A DNA stretch of 37,941 bases from Deltaproteobacteria bacterium (GTDB lineage Bacteria > Lernaellota > Lernaellaia > JACKCT01), in assembly GCA_020845895.1 (NCBI GenBank), contig JADLEX010000065.1:1-37941 (forward strand), given 5' to 3'. Positions 17,355 through 25,369 of the stretch are shown in pieces (the first letter of the stretch is position 1; every line of letters begins with the position of its first letter). The translations under genes and the position numbers were made by a program. The notes under the pieces are model-generated. The model was not told the origin of the DNA, did no database searches, and saw only the letters and a list, made by a program, of their open reading frames with translations.

Positions 17355-18101
17355 ATGTCCGGCCATTCGAAATGGGCCACGATCAAGCGGAAAAAGGGCG
17401 CAAACGACGCGGCCCGGGGGAAACTGTTCACAAAGCTCATCAAGGAGATCTCGGTCGCCGCGCGGATGGGCGGAGGCGACATCGACGCGAACCCGCGCCT
17501 GCGCACGGCGGTGGACAAGGCCAAGGCCAACTCGATGCCCAAGGACAACATCGATCGGGCGATCAAGAAAGGCACCGGCGGACTCGAAGGCGTGTCGTAC
17601 GAGGAGTACACCTACGAGGGATACGGTCCCGGCGGCACCGCCATCATGGTGGACATCCTGACCGACAATCGCAACCGCACCACGGCGGAGGTCCGGCACG
17701 CGTTCTCCAAATACGGCGGCAACCTGGGCGAAAGCGGATGCGTGGCGTTCATGTTCAGCCGACTCGGTCAGTTCAGCTTCGACAAATCCTCCGTGGATGT
17801 CGCGAAGCTGGAAGAGGTCTCGATCGAGGCCGGCGCGCAGGACATCAAGGACGACGGCGATTCGGTGGAGATCTACACCGATCCCAGCGACTTCGAGACG
17901 GTGAAAAAGGCGCTCGCCGACGCGGGCTTTGTCGATCCCGAGGCCGAGGTGACGATGGTGGCGCAAAACACCGTCGAGGCGACGGGCAAGACCGCCGAGA
18001 CGCTGCTCAAGCTCGTCGACACGCTCGAGGACAACGACGACGTTCAGGCGGTGCACTCGAACTTCGACATCCCCGAATCCGCGTTGGAAGCGCTGAATTG
18101 A
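17355..18101 (+). CDS. yebC: YebC/PmpR family regulatory or translation factor
   Basis: A 248-residue protein of full family length. It opens [19 protein letters not shown], the family hallmark, followed by [16 protein letters not shown] and YEGYGPGG. YebC proteins have been described as DNA-binding regulators and, more recently, as ribosome-associated factors that relieve stalling at proline-rich stretches. The ribosome site AGGAGGT is strong and well spaced. It is the first gene of a plus-strand operon with ruvC, ruvA and ruvB, the usual order in many Proteobacteria, and overlaps ruvC by four bases. Confidence 0.96.
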   Translation: MSGHSKWATIKRKKGANDAARGKLFTKLIKEISVAARMGGGDIDANPRLRTAVDKAKANSMPKDNIDRAIKKGTGGLEGVSYEEYTYEGYGPGGTAIMVDILTDNRNRTTAEVRHAFSKYGGNLGESGCVAFMFSRLGQFSFDKSSVDVAKLEEVSIEAGAQDIKDDGDSVEIYTDPSDFETVKKALADAGFVDPEAEVTMVAQNTVEATGKTAETLLKLVDTLEDNDDVQAVHSNFDIPESALEALN

Positions 18102-18601
18102 GTTCGCGCCTTCGCGTCCTGGGCATCGACCCGGGAAGCCTGTTGTGCGGCTGGGGCGTGGTCGACGAGGTCTCGGGCGGTTACGCGCACGTGGATTGCG
18201 GCGTGGTCGAGGCGCCGCGCGGTGCTCCGCTCGCCGAACGGCTCGATCGCATCTACCGGGGACTGCGCGAAACGATCGAAGCGAACGCGCCGCAGGTGGC
18301 TGCGGTCGAGTCGGTGTTCTTCGCGGCCAACGTCAAGAGCGCCATCGTACTAGGGCAGGCCCGTGGCGTGGCGCTGCTCGCCGCGGCGCACAGCGGGCTG
18401 CCGGTCCACGAATACTCGCCGACGCAGATCAAAAAGGCGCTGGTCGGTTACGGACGCGCCGACAAGACGCAGGTCGCCGCCATGGTGCAAAGCCTTCTTG
18501 GGCTGCCGGAACCGGCGCAGGCCGACGCGTCGGACGCGCTCGCCGCGGCGCTGTGCCACCTGGCCTCGTACCGCTATTTGCAGATGGTGGAGCGCGATTG
18601 A
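18098..18601 (+). CDS. ruvC: Crossover junction endodeoxyribonuclease RuvC
   Basis: A 167-residue Holliday-junction resolvase (E. coli 173). The RNase H-like active site is complete: Asp11 in LGIDPG, Glu71 in AVESVFF, and Asp143/Asp146 in the QADASDAL segment. The DNA-binding loop region [21 protein letters not shown] is also present. The start is TTG at 18098, sharing four bases (TTGA) with the yebC stop, with GGAAG seven bases upstream. RuvC cleaves four-way junctions brought by RuvAB, whose genes follow. Confidence 0.95.
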   Translation: MSSRLRVLGIDPGSLLCGWGVVDEVSGGYAHVDCGVVEAPRGAPLAERLDRIYRGLRETIEANAPQVAAVESVFFAANVKSAIVLGQARGVALLAAAHSGLPVHEYSPTQIKKALVGYGRADKTQVAAMVQSLLGLPEPAQADASDALAAALCHLASYRYLQMVERD

Positions 18602-18681
18602 CGGGCGCGCGGTTATGCGTTTGTGTGTGACGATTCAAGGCCGTGTCGCGCGTCGCGCCGCACGGCTCCCACGGGAGAACG

Positions 18682-19284
18682 ATGATCGCGCAGCTTCGCG
18701 GAACCGTGGCGGACAAGGCGGAGGGGCGGGTCGTGCTCGACGTGAACGGCGTCGGGTACGAGGTCTTCGTCGGCCTTCCCGCGTCGCTGCGCCTGCCGGA
18801 GCCGGGCGGCGACGCGTTGCTGCATGTGCGCACGATCGTGCGCGAGGATTCGATCACGCTTTATGGGTTCGACCACGTGCGCGAGCGGGACCTGTTCGAC
18901 CTGCTCAACGCGGTCAACGGCATCGGACCGCGCACGGCGCTCGCGGCGCTTGCGTCGCTCGATTACGAGCAGCTCGCGCGGGCGATCCGCGATCAGGATC
19001 TGCGCGCGCTCACCAAGATCCCCGGCATGGGCAAAAAGACCGCCGAGCGCGTGGTGCTGGAACTGCGCGAAAAGGTGGAGAAGCTCGCCCTCGCCCAGTT
19101 TGTGGACATGAGCGTCGGCGGTTTGCCGCCGGTGGCACGCGATGCGTTGTCGGCGCTCGAAAATTTGGGCTACTCGGCGGTCGAGGCGCAGCGCGCGCTC
19201 GACGCGGCGCTCAAGGCGCTGCCCGCGGACGCGGAGTTCGAGGCCATTCTCGCGCAGTCGCTGAAAAATCTGGGGCGCGTATGA
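18682..19284 (+). CDS. ruvA: Holliday junction DNA helicase subunit RuvA
   Basis: A 200-residue protein (E. coli 203). Domain I has MIAQLRGTV and [11 protein letters not shown]; the helix-hairpin-helix motifs [12 protein letters not shown] and [15 protein letters not shown] bind junction DNA; the C-terminal domain III ([22 protein letters not shown]) contacts RuvB. GGGAGAACG gives a good ribosome site for the ATG at 18682; a longer upstream frame is not protein-like. It follows ruvC after 80 bases and precedes ruvB by 28. Confidence 0.96.
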   Translation: MIAQLRGTVADKAEGRVVLDVNGVGYEVFVGLPASLRLPEPGGDALLHVRTIVREDSITLYGFDHVRERDLFDLLNAVNGIGPRTALAALASLDYEQLARAIRDQDLRALTKIPGMGKKTAERVVLELREKVEKLALAQFVDMSVGGLPPVARDALSALENLGYSAVEAQRALDAALKALPADAEFEAILAQSLKNLGRV

Positions 19285-19312
19285 CAACTGGAACGAGCGT
19301 CGGAGAACGAGG

Positions 19313-20347
19313 GTGAGCGAACAGGCGTATCGCACGATCTCGCCGCGCTCCACCGGAGACGACGCCCGCGTGGAGACGTCGTTGCGCCCGCGATCGCTCG
19401 ACGAATACGTCGGGCAGAAGCAGGTGCTGGACAATCTGCGCGTCTTTATCACGGCGGCGAAACAGCGCGGCGAGGCCCTCGATCATTGCCTGTTTTCCGG
19501 ACCACCGGGGCTCGGCAAGACGACCCTCGCGCATATCATCGCCGGCGAGCTGGGTGTCGGGGTCAAGGTCACGAGCGGCCCGGTGCTCGAGCGCGCGGGC
19601 GACCTCGCGGCGATCCTCACCAACCTCGACCCCTTCGACGTACTCTTCATCGACGAGATCCACCGGTTGCACACCATCGTCGAGGAGATGCTCTACCCCG
19701 CCATGGAAGACGGCCAACTCGACATCCTCGTCGGCCAGGGGCCGTCGGCGCGCACCGTGAAGATGAAACTCAAACCCTTTACGCTGGTCGGCGCGACGAC
19801 GCGCGCGGGCCTGCTGACCTCGCCCATCCGCGACCGCTTCGGCATCGTCGCGCGGCTCGATTACTACACGCACGAGGACCTCGCGACGATCGTACGCCGC
19901 TCGGCGAAGATCTTGGGCTACACGATCAGCGACGACGGCGCGCACGAGATCGCGCGCCGGTCGCGGGGCACACCGCGCGTCGCCAATCGCCTGCTGCGGC
20001 GCGTGCGCGACTTCGCGCAGGTCGCGGGCGCCGGCGCCATCGACCGCGAACAGGCCGACCGCGCGCTCGCCATGCTCGGCGTGGACGACAAGGGACTCGA
20101 CAAGCTCGATCGGCGTCTCCTGGAGGCAATCGTCGAGTCGTTCGGCGGAGGGCCGGTCGGCGTCGAAACGCTCGCCGCGACGCTGGCCGAGGAGCGCGAC
20201 ACCATCGAAGATGTCGTCGAGCCGTTCCTCATGCAGCTCGGATTCCTGAAACGCACACCCCGCGGGCGCATGGCTACCGAGCCGGCGTACCGCCATCTCT
20301 CGCGCGTGCCCCCAAAGGGCTTTGTCGCGAGCCTGTTCGACGAATGA
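19313..20347 (+). CDS. ruvB: Holliday junction branch migration ATPase RuvB
   Basis: A 344-residue AAA+ motor. Walker A GPPGLGKT is at 63-70 and Walker [10 protein letters not shown] at 111-119; [16 protein letters not shown] carries sensor and arginine-finger residues, and [18 protein letters not shown] is sensor 2. The C-terminal winged helix ends with TPRGR and a PPKG motif as in known RuvB. The start is GTG with GGAGAACGAGG upstream. It forms hexameric rings on RuvA-bound junctions. Its stop overlaps the phosphatase start as ATGA. Confidence 0.97.
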   Translation: MSEQAYRTISPRSTGDDARVETSLRPRSLDEYVGQKQVLDNLRVFITAAKQRGEALDHCLFSGPPGLGKTTLAHIIAGELGVGVKVTSGPVLERAGDLAAILTNLDPFDVLFIDEIHRLHTIVEEMLYPAMEDGQLDILVGQGPSARTVKMKLKPFTLVGATTRAGLLTSPIRDRFGIVARLDYYTHEDLATIVRRSAKILGYTISDDGAHEIARRSRGTPRVANRLLRRVRDFAQVAGAGAIDREQADRALAMLGVDDKGLDKLDRRLLEAIVESFGGGPVGVETLAATLAEERDTIEDVVEPFLMQLGFLKRTPRGRMATEPAYRHLSRVPPKGFVASLFDE

Positions 20348-20862
20348 CAAACTCCATCGACTGGCCGCGCGTTCGACGCGTTCTGCTGATCTGCACGGGC
20401 AACATCTGCCGTTCGCCGATGGCCGAGGGAATCCTGCGCGCCAAGCTCGAGGAGCATGGCACCGACGGTATCCTGGTCGAGAGTGCGGGCACACACGGCG
20501 GGGCGATCCCCGAGCCCTCGCCGCCCGCCGTGGACGTGTGCCTGGAGTCGGGCATCGACATCTCAAATCATCGCTCGCGCCTGCTGACCGGTGAGATGCT
20601 GCGGGAGGCCGACCTCGTGCTCTTCATGGACGCGGGACACGAGAATTGGATTGCGCGAAAGCACGCCGATCTCTCGCCCCGGACGTGGCCGATCACGGCG
20701 TTTCGATCCGATCGATACCGCAACGCCGAGGTCGCCGATCCCTACGGCATGCCGACCTCGTACTACCGGCGGACTTACGAAATGCTGGATTCGTCCCTGG
20801 ACCCGATCGCGCACGCGCTCGCGACCGGCCGCTGGAGCGAAGAGGAACTGGTCGAGGACTAA
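20344..20862 (+). CDS. Low-molecular-weight protein tyrosine phosphatase
   Basis: A 172-residue phosphatase. The P-loop CTGNICRS (Cys17 nucleophile, Arg23) follows the first beta strand as in all LMW-PTPs, and ADPYG supplies the general acid Asp132. SAGTHGGAI and a Ser/Asn-rich segment match the family. Such enzymes dephosphorylate tyrosine kinases that control exopolysaccharide export (Wzb-type) or, in arsenate-reductase relatives, reduce arsenate; the full tyrosine-phosphatase motif favours the first. It overlaps the ruvB stop by four bases, so it is translated with the ruv operon. Its stop TAA overlaps the stop of the convergent protease gene by four bases. Confidence 0.92.
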   Translation: MTNSIDWPRVRRVLLICTGNICRSPMAEGILRAKLEEHGTDGILVESAGTHGGAIPEPSPPAVDVCLESGIDISNHRSRLLTGEMLREADLVLFMDAGHENWIARKHADLSPRTWPITAFRSDRYRNAEVADPYGMPTSYYRRTYEMLDSSLDPIAHALATGRWSEEELVED

Positions 20863-22022
20863 GCCGAGCGCGAAAGCCGCCGCGGCGCGAAGGCCCACAT
20901 CGAAAGTCCCGCGAACGCGATCAACACGAGCGGCAGAGACGAGCCGTCGTCCGCGCCGACCACCCCGCCGCAAAATCCGCCGCCGTCTTCGTCGTCCACT
21001 TCTTCTTCGTCCTCTTCGTCGACGTCGTCGTCCGTCAGCGTCGCGGGATCGACCTCGCTCACCTGCGAAACCGCGAGCGAGTAGGACTTCGCCGAAACGG
21101 ACGATTCCTCGAAGTCGGTCTGGATCTCGAGGTACGAAACCGTCGAGGGCACCGCCGACAGCGTGGGCGCGACACGGCAATCGCCGTCACACCGAGCTTC
21201 GCCCAGCAGGTCTCGCTCGCCGGTATAGACACGCACCCACTTGCGACGCGCGGGCTCATTGTCGGTGATTTCGATCAGCGGAAACGTGCCGCCTTGCGTA
21301 TTCAGTTTGAACACGTCGGTGTCGTACAGACGCAGGCTCGTCAGGTCGATTTCGTCGTACGGTCCGCGACCGAGAAAGAGCGAGTCGTTGGGCTCGAGCT
21401 CGTCGTCCGGCGGCATGTCGCCGTCGCAGTACGCGTCGGCATTCGCGCGGATGTCGTCCTCGTCCAAATCCGCCGCCACGATGCGCTCGTCGTAATACGC
21501 ATACATGGTCGCGTATTGGTCTTCCGAATGGCCGAGCCCCCACATATGCCCGGCCTCGTGGGTGAGCGTGTCGCGCAGATTGAGCACCGTGTCGCCGGCG
21601 AAGTGGTCGTCCCACGTCCAATCCTGCGCGTTCACGGAAATATCGCAGTCGAGCAGGTTTCCGCCCGCGTCGAAGTAGCACTGCGTGACGGCGAGGGTAT
21701 CCTTGCCGTAGCTCCAGTCCGAACTGTTCGCGAAGACGATGCTGTCGCCGTCGGGGTCCGACTCGGCGATCGAGGTGGTTCCGCCGTCGTTGAAGTCGAT
21801 CTCACAGAAGGTCTGGCGATCGTGGTCCCAGCGCGAAATCGCCGCGCGGGCTACGGTCGTCGCCCCGGGAAACAGATCCTCGATGGTGTCGCTGACGAGA
21901 TAGCCGACGGGAAAGTCCTTCCATCGGCAGGTACTCGAACCGCACTGCGTGAAGGTGTAGGCGTTCGCGGTTGTCGCAAGCGCGACAAGACTCGCCAGAG
22001 CGAGAAATACACGACGAATCAT
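20859..22022 (-). CDS. Exported metzincin (matrixin-like) metalloprotease with C-terminal anchor
   Basis: A 387-residue protein. An N-terminal signal (MIRRVFLALASLVALA, cleavage near ANA-Y) is followed by a catalytic domain with the zinc site HEAGHMWGLGH (155-165) and a Met in ATMYAYY (Met173) as Met-turn, both metzincin features; LDEDDIRANADAYC resembles the matrixin C-terminal helix. A beta-rich domain, probably a pre-peptidase C-terminal type, spans about 200-330. Then come an acidic DDD/EEE linker, a GGGFCGG motif, one hydrophobic helix (LPLVLIAFAGLSMWAFA) and RR. This Cys-Gly, helix, arginine layout resembles a MYXO-CTERM-like sorting signal. ATG at 22022 shares ATGA with the upstream gene and has AAGG upstream. 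Confidence 0.87.
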   Translation of the reverse strand: MIRRVFLALASLVALATTANAYTFTQCGSSTCRWKDFPVGYLVSDTIEDLFPGATTVARAAISRWDHDRQTFCEIDFNDGGTTSIAESDPDGDSIVFANSSDWSYGKDTLAVTQCYFDAGGNLLDCDISVNAQDWTWDDHFAGDTVLNLRDTLTHEAGHMWGLGHSEDQYATMYAYYDERIVAADLDEDDIRANADAYCDGDMPPDDELEPNDSLFLGRGPYDEIDLTSLRLYDTDVFKLNTQGGTFPLIEITDNEPARRKWVRVYTGERDLLGEARCDGDCRVAPTLSAVPSTVSYLEIQTDFEESSVSAKSYSLAVSQVSEVDPATLTDDDVDEEDEEEVDDEDGGGFCGGVVGADDGSSLPLVLIAFAGLSMWAFAPRRLSRSA

Positions 22023-22606
22023 TGCGCGACCTTGCTCCACTGCCGAATCTGGTCGAGAGAGACGGTCTTCGCGACCTCTCCGAGGCAAGTCTGACGGTCG
22101 GCGGAGCAGGCCGCGAGTTTCCTCGCGTTTTCCCGCCACGGATCGCGCACGACGAGCGGCGTCGCGTCCGTGGGATTCAGCACGGTGTAGCGCCCCTGAA
22201 AGAACCCGACGATGATCGCCGCGCCGCCCGACCCGCCGCGCTCGGCGGCCACGACCACCTCGTCACCGACCTCGAAGACCGGCGCACCCATCACGGCGAC
22301 GCCGATGTCGCCCACGGTTCCGCCGGGCACTTCCAGCACGAGTGGGTGGAATTTTCTTTTGTGCCCCGCCTCGATCGCGCCCTTGAAGACCTCGCTCACG
22401 TCGATCGTCACGACGGTGACGATCTTCGACGCGGCATTCACGCGCTCCTTCACCTCGACCGAAATCACGCGCCCGCGCGCCGCCACGTCGGCCTTGGCGA
22501 AGACCTGCTCGTCGGAGAGCGCAATCACCGACGTGGCCGACGCGGGGCCGGCCACGATTGCGTATGCGCAGGCAATCGCCGCGGCGATCGCGATTTGCCT
22601 TCTCAT
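22019..22606 (-). CDS. Exported protein of unknown function
   Basis: A 195-residue protein with a clear signal peptide (MRRQIAIAAAIACAYAIVAG, cleavage near ASA-T). The mature part is beta-rich: SDEQVFAKADVAARGRVISVEV, then VTIDVSEVFKG, LVLEVPGGTVGDIG and FEVGDEVVVAAE, a pattern seen in short secreted proteins that often sit next to matrixin-like proteases in Myxococcota-type genomes (recalled, not searched). Two cysteines near the C-terminus (ACSADRQTC) may form a disulfide. GAGG is seven bases upstream of the ATG. It overlaps both neighbours by four bases, so the three are made together. No function can be assigned. Confidence 0.8.
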   Translation of the reverse strand: MRRQIAIAAAIACAYAIVAGPASATSVIALSDEQVFAKADVAARGRVISVEVKERVNAASKIVTVVTIDVSEVFKGAIEAGHKRKFHPLVLEVPGGTVGDIGVAVMGAPVFEVGDEVVVAAERGGSGGAAIIVGFFQGRYTVLNPTDATPLVVRDPWRENARKLAACSADRQTCLGEVAKTVSLDQIRQWSKVAQ

Positions 22607-23934
22607 AAAAATCCTCGCTCGGTCAAAACACTGCGCAGATCGGGCTGTCCGATCTCTTGAAGTTCGTATTGTACGCGAAGCGCGGGTTTGGAGAAATCGA
22701 TCACCCGGCGCAGATCGATCGGCGTTCCGATCAGCACCAGATCGGCGTCGGACGCTTCGATGGTCGCGGCGAGATCGGCCACCTGTTCGTCGCCGTAGCC
22801 CACCGCCGGCAACACTTCGCGCAGATGCGGATACTTCGCGAACACGCGCGCGAGGTCGCCTTTCGCGAACGGACGCGGGTCGACCAACTCGCGCGCGCCG
22901 AGCTTCTTCGCGGTGATCGCCGCCACCCCGTACGCCATGTCGCCGTGCGTGACCGTGGGACCATCCTCGACGCACAGCACCCGCGCGCCGCGCACGCGTT
23001 CGGGCTCGTCGACCGTCATGGGGCTCGCGGCCTCGATGATCGTTGCCGAAGGATTCATCTCGGCGATCGACGCGCGCAGGGCTTTCACATCCTCGGGCCG
23101 CGCGGAATCGACCTTGTTGATGATCACGACCTGCGCTCGATACACATTGGCCGCACCGGGGTGGTAACGGCGCTCGTGTCCGATGCGGAGGGGATCGGCG
23201 ACGACGATCTCAAGATCGGGCCTGTAGAACGGCAGGTCGTTGTTGCCCCCGTCCCACAGGATCACGTCGGCTTCCTGCTCGGCTTGCGCCAGAATTTTCC
23301 CGTAATCGACTCCGGCATACACAACGCATCCGCGCTGGATGTGTGGTTCATATTCCTCGCGCTCTTCGATGGTGCACTCGTGCAGATCCAGATCGGCGAG
23401 GGTCGCGAATCGCTGCACGACCTGTCGGCGCAGATCGCCATAAGGCATCGGGTGACGGATCGCCACCACGTGCTTGCCCGCCGCGCGCAGCAGGTCTGCG
23501 ATACGCCGCGTGGTCTGGCTCTTGCCGCTGCCGGTGCGGACCGCACCCACCGCGATGATGGGAACTTTCGAACGAAGCATCGTCGCATTCGCGCCGATCA
23601 GTCGATAATCCGCACCCGCCGCGATAACACGGCTGCCCAAGGTCATGACGTGGTCGAAGGAGACGTCGGAATACGCGAACACCACTTCGTCCACCGATTC
23701 GTCCGCGATGATCTTCAGCAGATCCTGCTCGGGCTCGATGGGAATGCCGCCCGGATAGAGCGACCCGGCGAGCTCGGCGGGATAGCGGCGGTCGTCGATG
23801 CCGGGGATCTGCGTCGCGGTGAACGCGCGGACGTCAAAATCCGGGTTGTCGCGAAACACGCAGTTGAAGTTGTGGAAATCACGACCGCCGGCGCCGGCGA
23901 TCACCACGCGACGGGGCGCGCGCGTGTCCGACAT
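22603..23934 (-). CDS. Cyclic 2,3-diphosphoglycerate synthase-like GTPase/ATPase
   Basis: A 443-residue cytoplasmic P-loop protein. It starts with a Rossmann-like VVIAGAGGRDFHNFN, and contains the nucleotide loop GAVRTGSGKSQTTR (GSGKS at 135-139), a WDGGNNDLPFYRPDLEIVVADPLR segment and NKVD, the specificity-type motif of P-loop GTPases. This architecture is that of the archaeal cyclic 2,3-diphosphoglycerate synthase family (COG2403). In mesophilic bacteria the product is not established, so the enzymatic call is tentative. ATG 23934 is chosen because GGAGG lies five bases upstream; the longer open frame upstream reads through palindromic non-coding DNA. First gene of the protease operon, with an ATGA overlap to the next gene. 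Confidence 0.82.
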   Translation of the reverse strand: MSDTRAPRRVVIAGAGGRDFHNFNCVFRDNPDFDVRAFTATQIPGIDDRRYPAELAGSLYPGGIPIEPEQDLLKIIADESVDEVVFAYSDVSFDHVMTLGSRVIAAGADYRLIGANATMLRSKVPIIAVGAVRTGSGKSQTTRRIADLLRAAGKHVVAIRHPMPYGDLRRQVVQRFATLADLDLHECTIEEREEYEPHIQRGCVVYAGVDYGKILAQAEQEADVILWDGGNNDLPFYRPDLEIVVADPLRIGHERRYHPGAANVYRAQVVIINKVDSARPEDVKALRASIAEMNPSATIIEAASPMTVDEPERVRGARVLCVEDGPTVTHGDMAYGVAAITAKKLGARELVDPRPFAKGDLARVFAKYPHLREVLPAVGYGDEQVADLAATIEASDADLVLIGTPIDLRRVIDFSKPALRVQYELQEIGQPDLRSVLTERGFL

Positions 23935-24044
23935 GGGTTCCTCCATCGCCCGAGCGGTTCGCAATGGCAACGCTGGGGGCGAGCTCGTGGGAGACGCGAG
24001 AACTCGCGGGCTCGTCTTCGGAGAGGTTCCCATCCGATGCGGCC

Positions 24045-24072
24045 AAGCTAGACGAATAGCGTTTGTCGTCAA
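24045..24072 (-). promoter_or_regulatory. Possible promoter of the GTPase-protease operon
   Basis: On the minus strand TTGACG (24072-24067) and TAGCTT (24050-24045) are 16 bases apart. The -35 is good and the -10 weak. The leader of about 105 bases would contain the palindrome at 23995-24008. Confidence 0.3.
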
Positions 24073-24140
24073 GGCGCCGCGTTTACCGTGGGGAGGGACA
24101 ACGCATTCCTTCCGGAGCAGTCGCAGTTGTCCAAATATTT

Positions 24141-24353
24141 GGTTCTTCGCCAATGTCAGTGGATGCCTCGTTCCTCGGCCAATTGCGGCAGTCGCTTCGA
24201 GGAATGACGGGGCGAATCGTTTGCAAGCAGATCCGACGTATTTTCAGAGACTTCCCAAATCGTCTTTCGAGGCTTTCGTCGCGGTTCGACCTCCGCGTTT
24301 CTTCCTCGAAAGCCAGGGCGGTGCCCTCTACCCACTGACATTGGCAAAGAACC
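24141..24353. repeat. 213-bp palindromic MITE-like element
   Basis: The ends are 22-bp inverted repeats with one mismatch: GGTTCTTCGCCAATGTCAGT plus GG at 24141-24162, and its complement at 24332-24353. Inside are further inverted pairs: TTCCTCG 24171-24177 with CGAGGAA 24198-24204, and CTTTCGAGG 24264-24272 with CCTCGAAAG 24304-24312, overlapping GGCTTTCG/CGAAAGCC. A T-run (TCTTTTTTT) follows the right end directly. There is no open frame of note. This fits a non-autonomous transposable element or a structured RNA ending in a terminator. I see no clear target-site duplication. Confidence 0.65.
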
Positions 24354-24360
24354 TCTTTTT

Positions 24361-24444
24361 TTAGGCGCGGATCACCAGCGCCTGATCCCCCGCGAGCTGC
24401 TCCGGATCCGCCACCCGCTTGCGAAACGTCTCGACGCCCGCGCG
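24361..24444 (-). pseudogene. Possible C-terminal remnant of a lost gene
   Basis: After an in-frame stop at 24447-24445 the minus strand reads RAGVETFRKRVADPEQLAGD and QALVIRA, then TAA. The peptide looks like a natural protein end (amphipathic, balanced charge) unlike the surrounding frames, but is too short to identify. It abuts the palindromic element, which may have inserted near or disrupted the gene end. It could also be chance. Confidence 0.2.
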
Positions 24445-24620
24445 TCAACGCCGCGACATGCCCGCGACAATGCCGCGATCATGGGGATTTGGGCGCATGG
24501 GGGCAAGGGCGCGAAGACAGCCGGAGGTGCCTTCTTGCCGCTGCTCGTTCCGCGATGATGCGTTCCAGTACGATTCCGTCGAACCCCCGACCCATCTGGT
24601 CGCGCCGGGCGAATTCGGGT

Positions 24621-24648
24621 AATAACTGCCCGAACGGCCAAAGTTATT
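24621..24648. promoter_or_regulatory. Candidate operator of the TetR-family gene
   Basis: A perfect inverted repeat AATAACT (24621-24627) and AGTTATT (24642-24648), with a 14-base centre, lies 31 bases before the TetR start. It is AT-rich in a GC-rich surrounding. TetR regulators commonly bind such palindromes in their own promoter, so autoregulation is likely but inferred. Confidence 0.45.
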
Positions 24649-24679
24649 TCACCTCCGTTTACATTTCTCGCGAGGCCCC

Positions 24680-25315
24680 ATGACAGCGACCAAGGATACG
24701 CGCCGATCGACCAAGGGCAAAGCGCGCCGGGAGCAGATTTTGGAGAAGGCGGCGCGCGAGTTTGCCGCGCGGGGATACCACGCGACCACAATCGCCCACA
24801 TCCTCGACGGGTTGGGGATCGCGCGCGGCACGTTCTACCTCTATTTCGAAAACAAGCGGGCGATCTTCGACGAACTTGTGCAGTCGCTCATGGAGCGCCT
24901 CGCGGGAGCGATCCGCGTGATCGACCTGCATGACGCGGAACGGGACCCCCACGAGCAACTGCACGACAATCTCGTGCGCGTGTTCACGATCCTGCTGGAG
25001 AATCGCGGAGCGGCGAAGATCCTGCTCGAAGGCGGCGGCGGGGCCGACCCCGAGTTCGAGAAAAAGATCGACGAGTTCTACGCGCAGGCCCGGTTCCTGC
25101 TCAAGCGGTCGCTCGAGCACGGGCGCCGAATCGGCCTGCTGCGTCCCATCGATACCGGCTTTTTCGCCGACTGCGCCCTCGGCGCGGTGCGCGAGGTCGT
25201 GCGTCACGCGTTGTCCAAGCCGCCCGGCGAGATCGACGTGGCGCGGCTCGCCGCCCAGCTCATCGACTATCACACGCACGGTGTTTTCGCCGAAAAACCC
25301 GCGCCGACCGCTTGA
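24680..25315 (+). CDS. TetR/AcrR family transcriptional regulator
   Basis: A 211-residue regulator. The N-terminal helix-turn-helix spans about residues 16-62 (REQILEKAAREFAARGYHAT, IAHILDGLGIARGTFYLYF, ENKRAIF), a near-consensus TetR DNA-binding domain. The C-terminal half is all-helical and diverse; it should hold the ligand pocket and dimer interface. GAGG lies four bases before the ATG. It is 54 bases upstream of efp on the same strand, so the two may be co-transcribed, an unusual partnership. The ligand cannot be predicted. Confidence 0.92.
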   Translation: MTATKDTRRSTKGKARREQILEKAAREFAARGYHATTIAHILDGLGIARGTFYLYFENKRAIFDELVQSLMERLAGAIRVIDLHDAERDPHEQLHDNLVRVFTILLENRGAAKILLEGGGGADPEFEKKIDEFYAQARFLLKRSLEHGRRIGLLRPIDTGFFADCALGAVREVVRHALSKPPGEIDVARLAAQLIDYHTHGVFAEKPAPTA

Positions 25316-25369
25316 CGAAAAGCTCGTTCGCCGTTACGGGCTTGGCGCGATCCAAGATCGGGAGTTTTC

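Larger units (their letters stand above)
23935..24679. other. 745-base intergenic region with palindromes and possible gene remnants
   Basis: No intact gene is seen. From left to right it holds the leader of the GTPase operon with a perfect palindrome CGCGAG-AA-CTCGCG (23995-24008), a weak promoter (24045-24072), a palindromic element (24141-24353), two short peptide-like open ends (minus 24361-24444 and plus 24557-24622) that read like C-termini of lost genes, and a candidate TetR operator (24621-24648). Reading frames that cross it are short and repetitive. Confidence 0.7.

Noticed and set aside
17045-18097. N-terminal extension of the ruvC frame to 17045
   Set aside because: It overlaps yebC in another frame for most of its length and lacks similarity to RuvC; the TTG at 18098 fits family length.
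24063-24364. Short frames on both strands across the palindromic element
   Set aside because: They translate inverted repeats, have no ribosome sites and no domain-like sequence.
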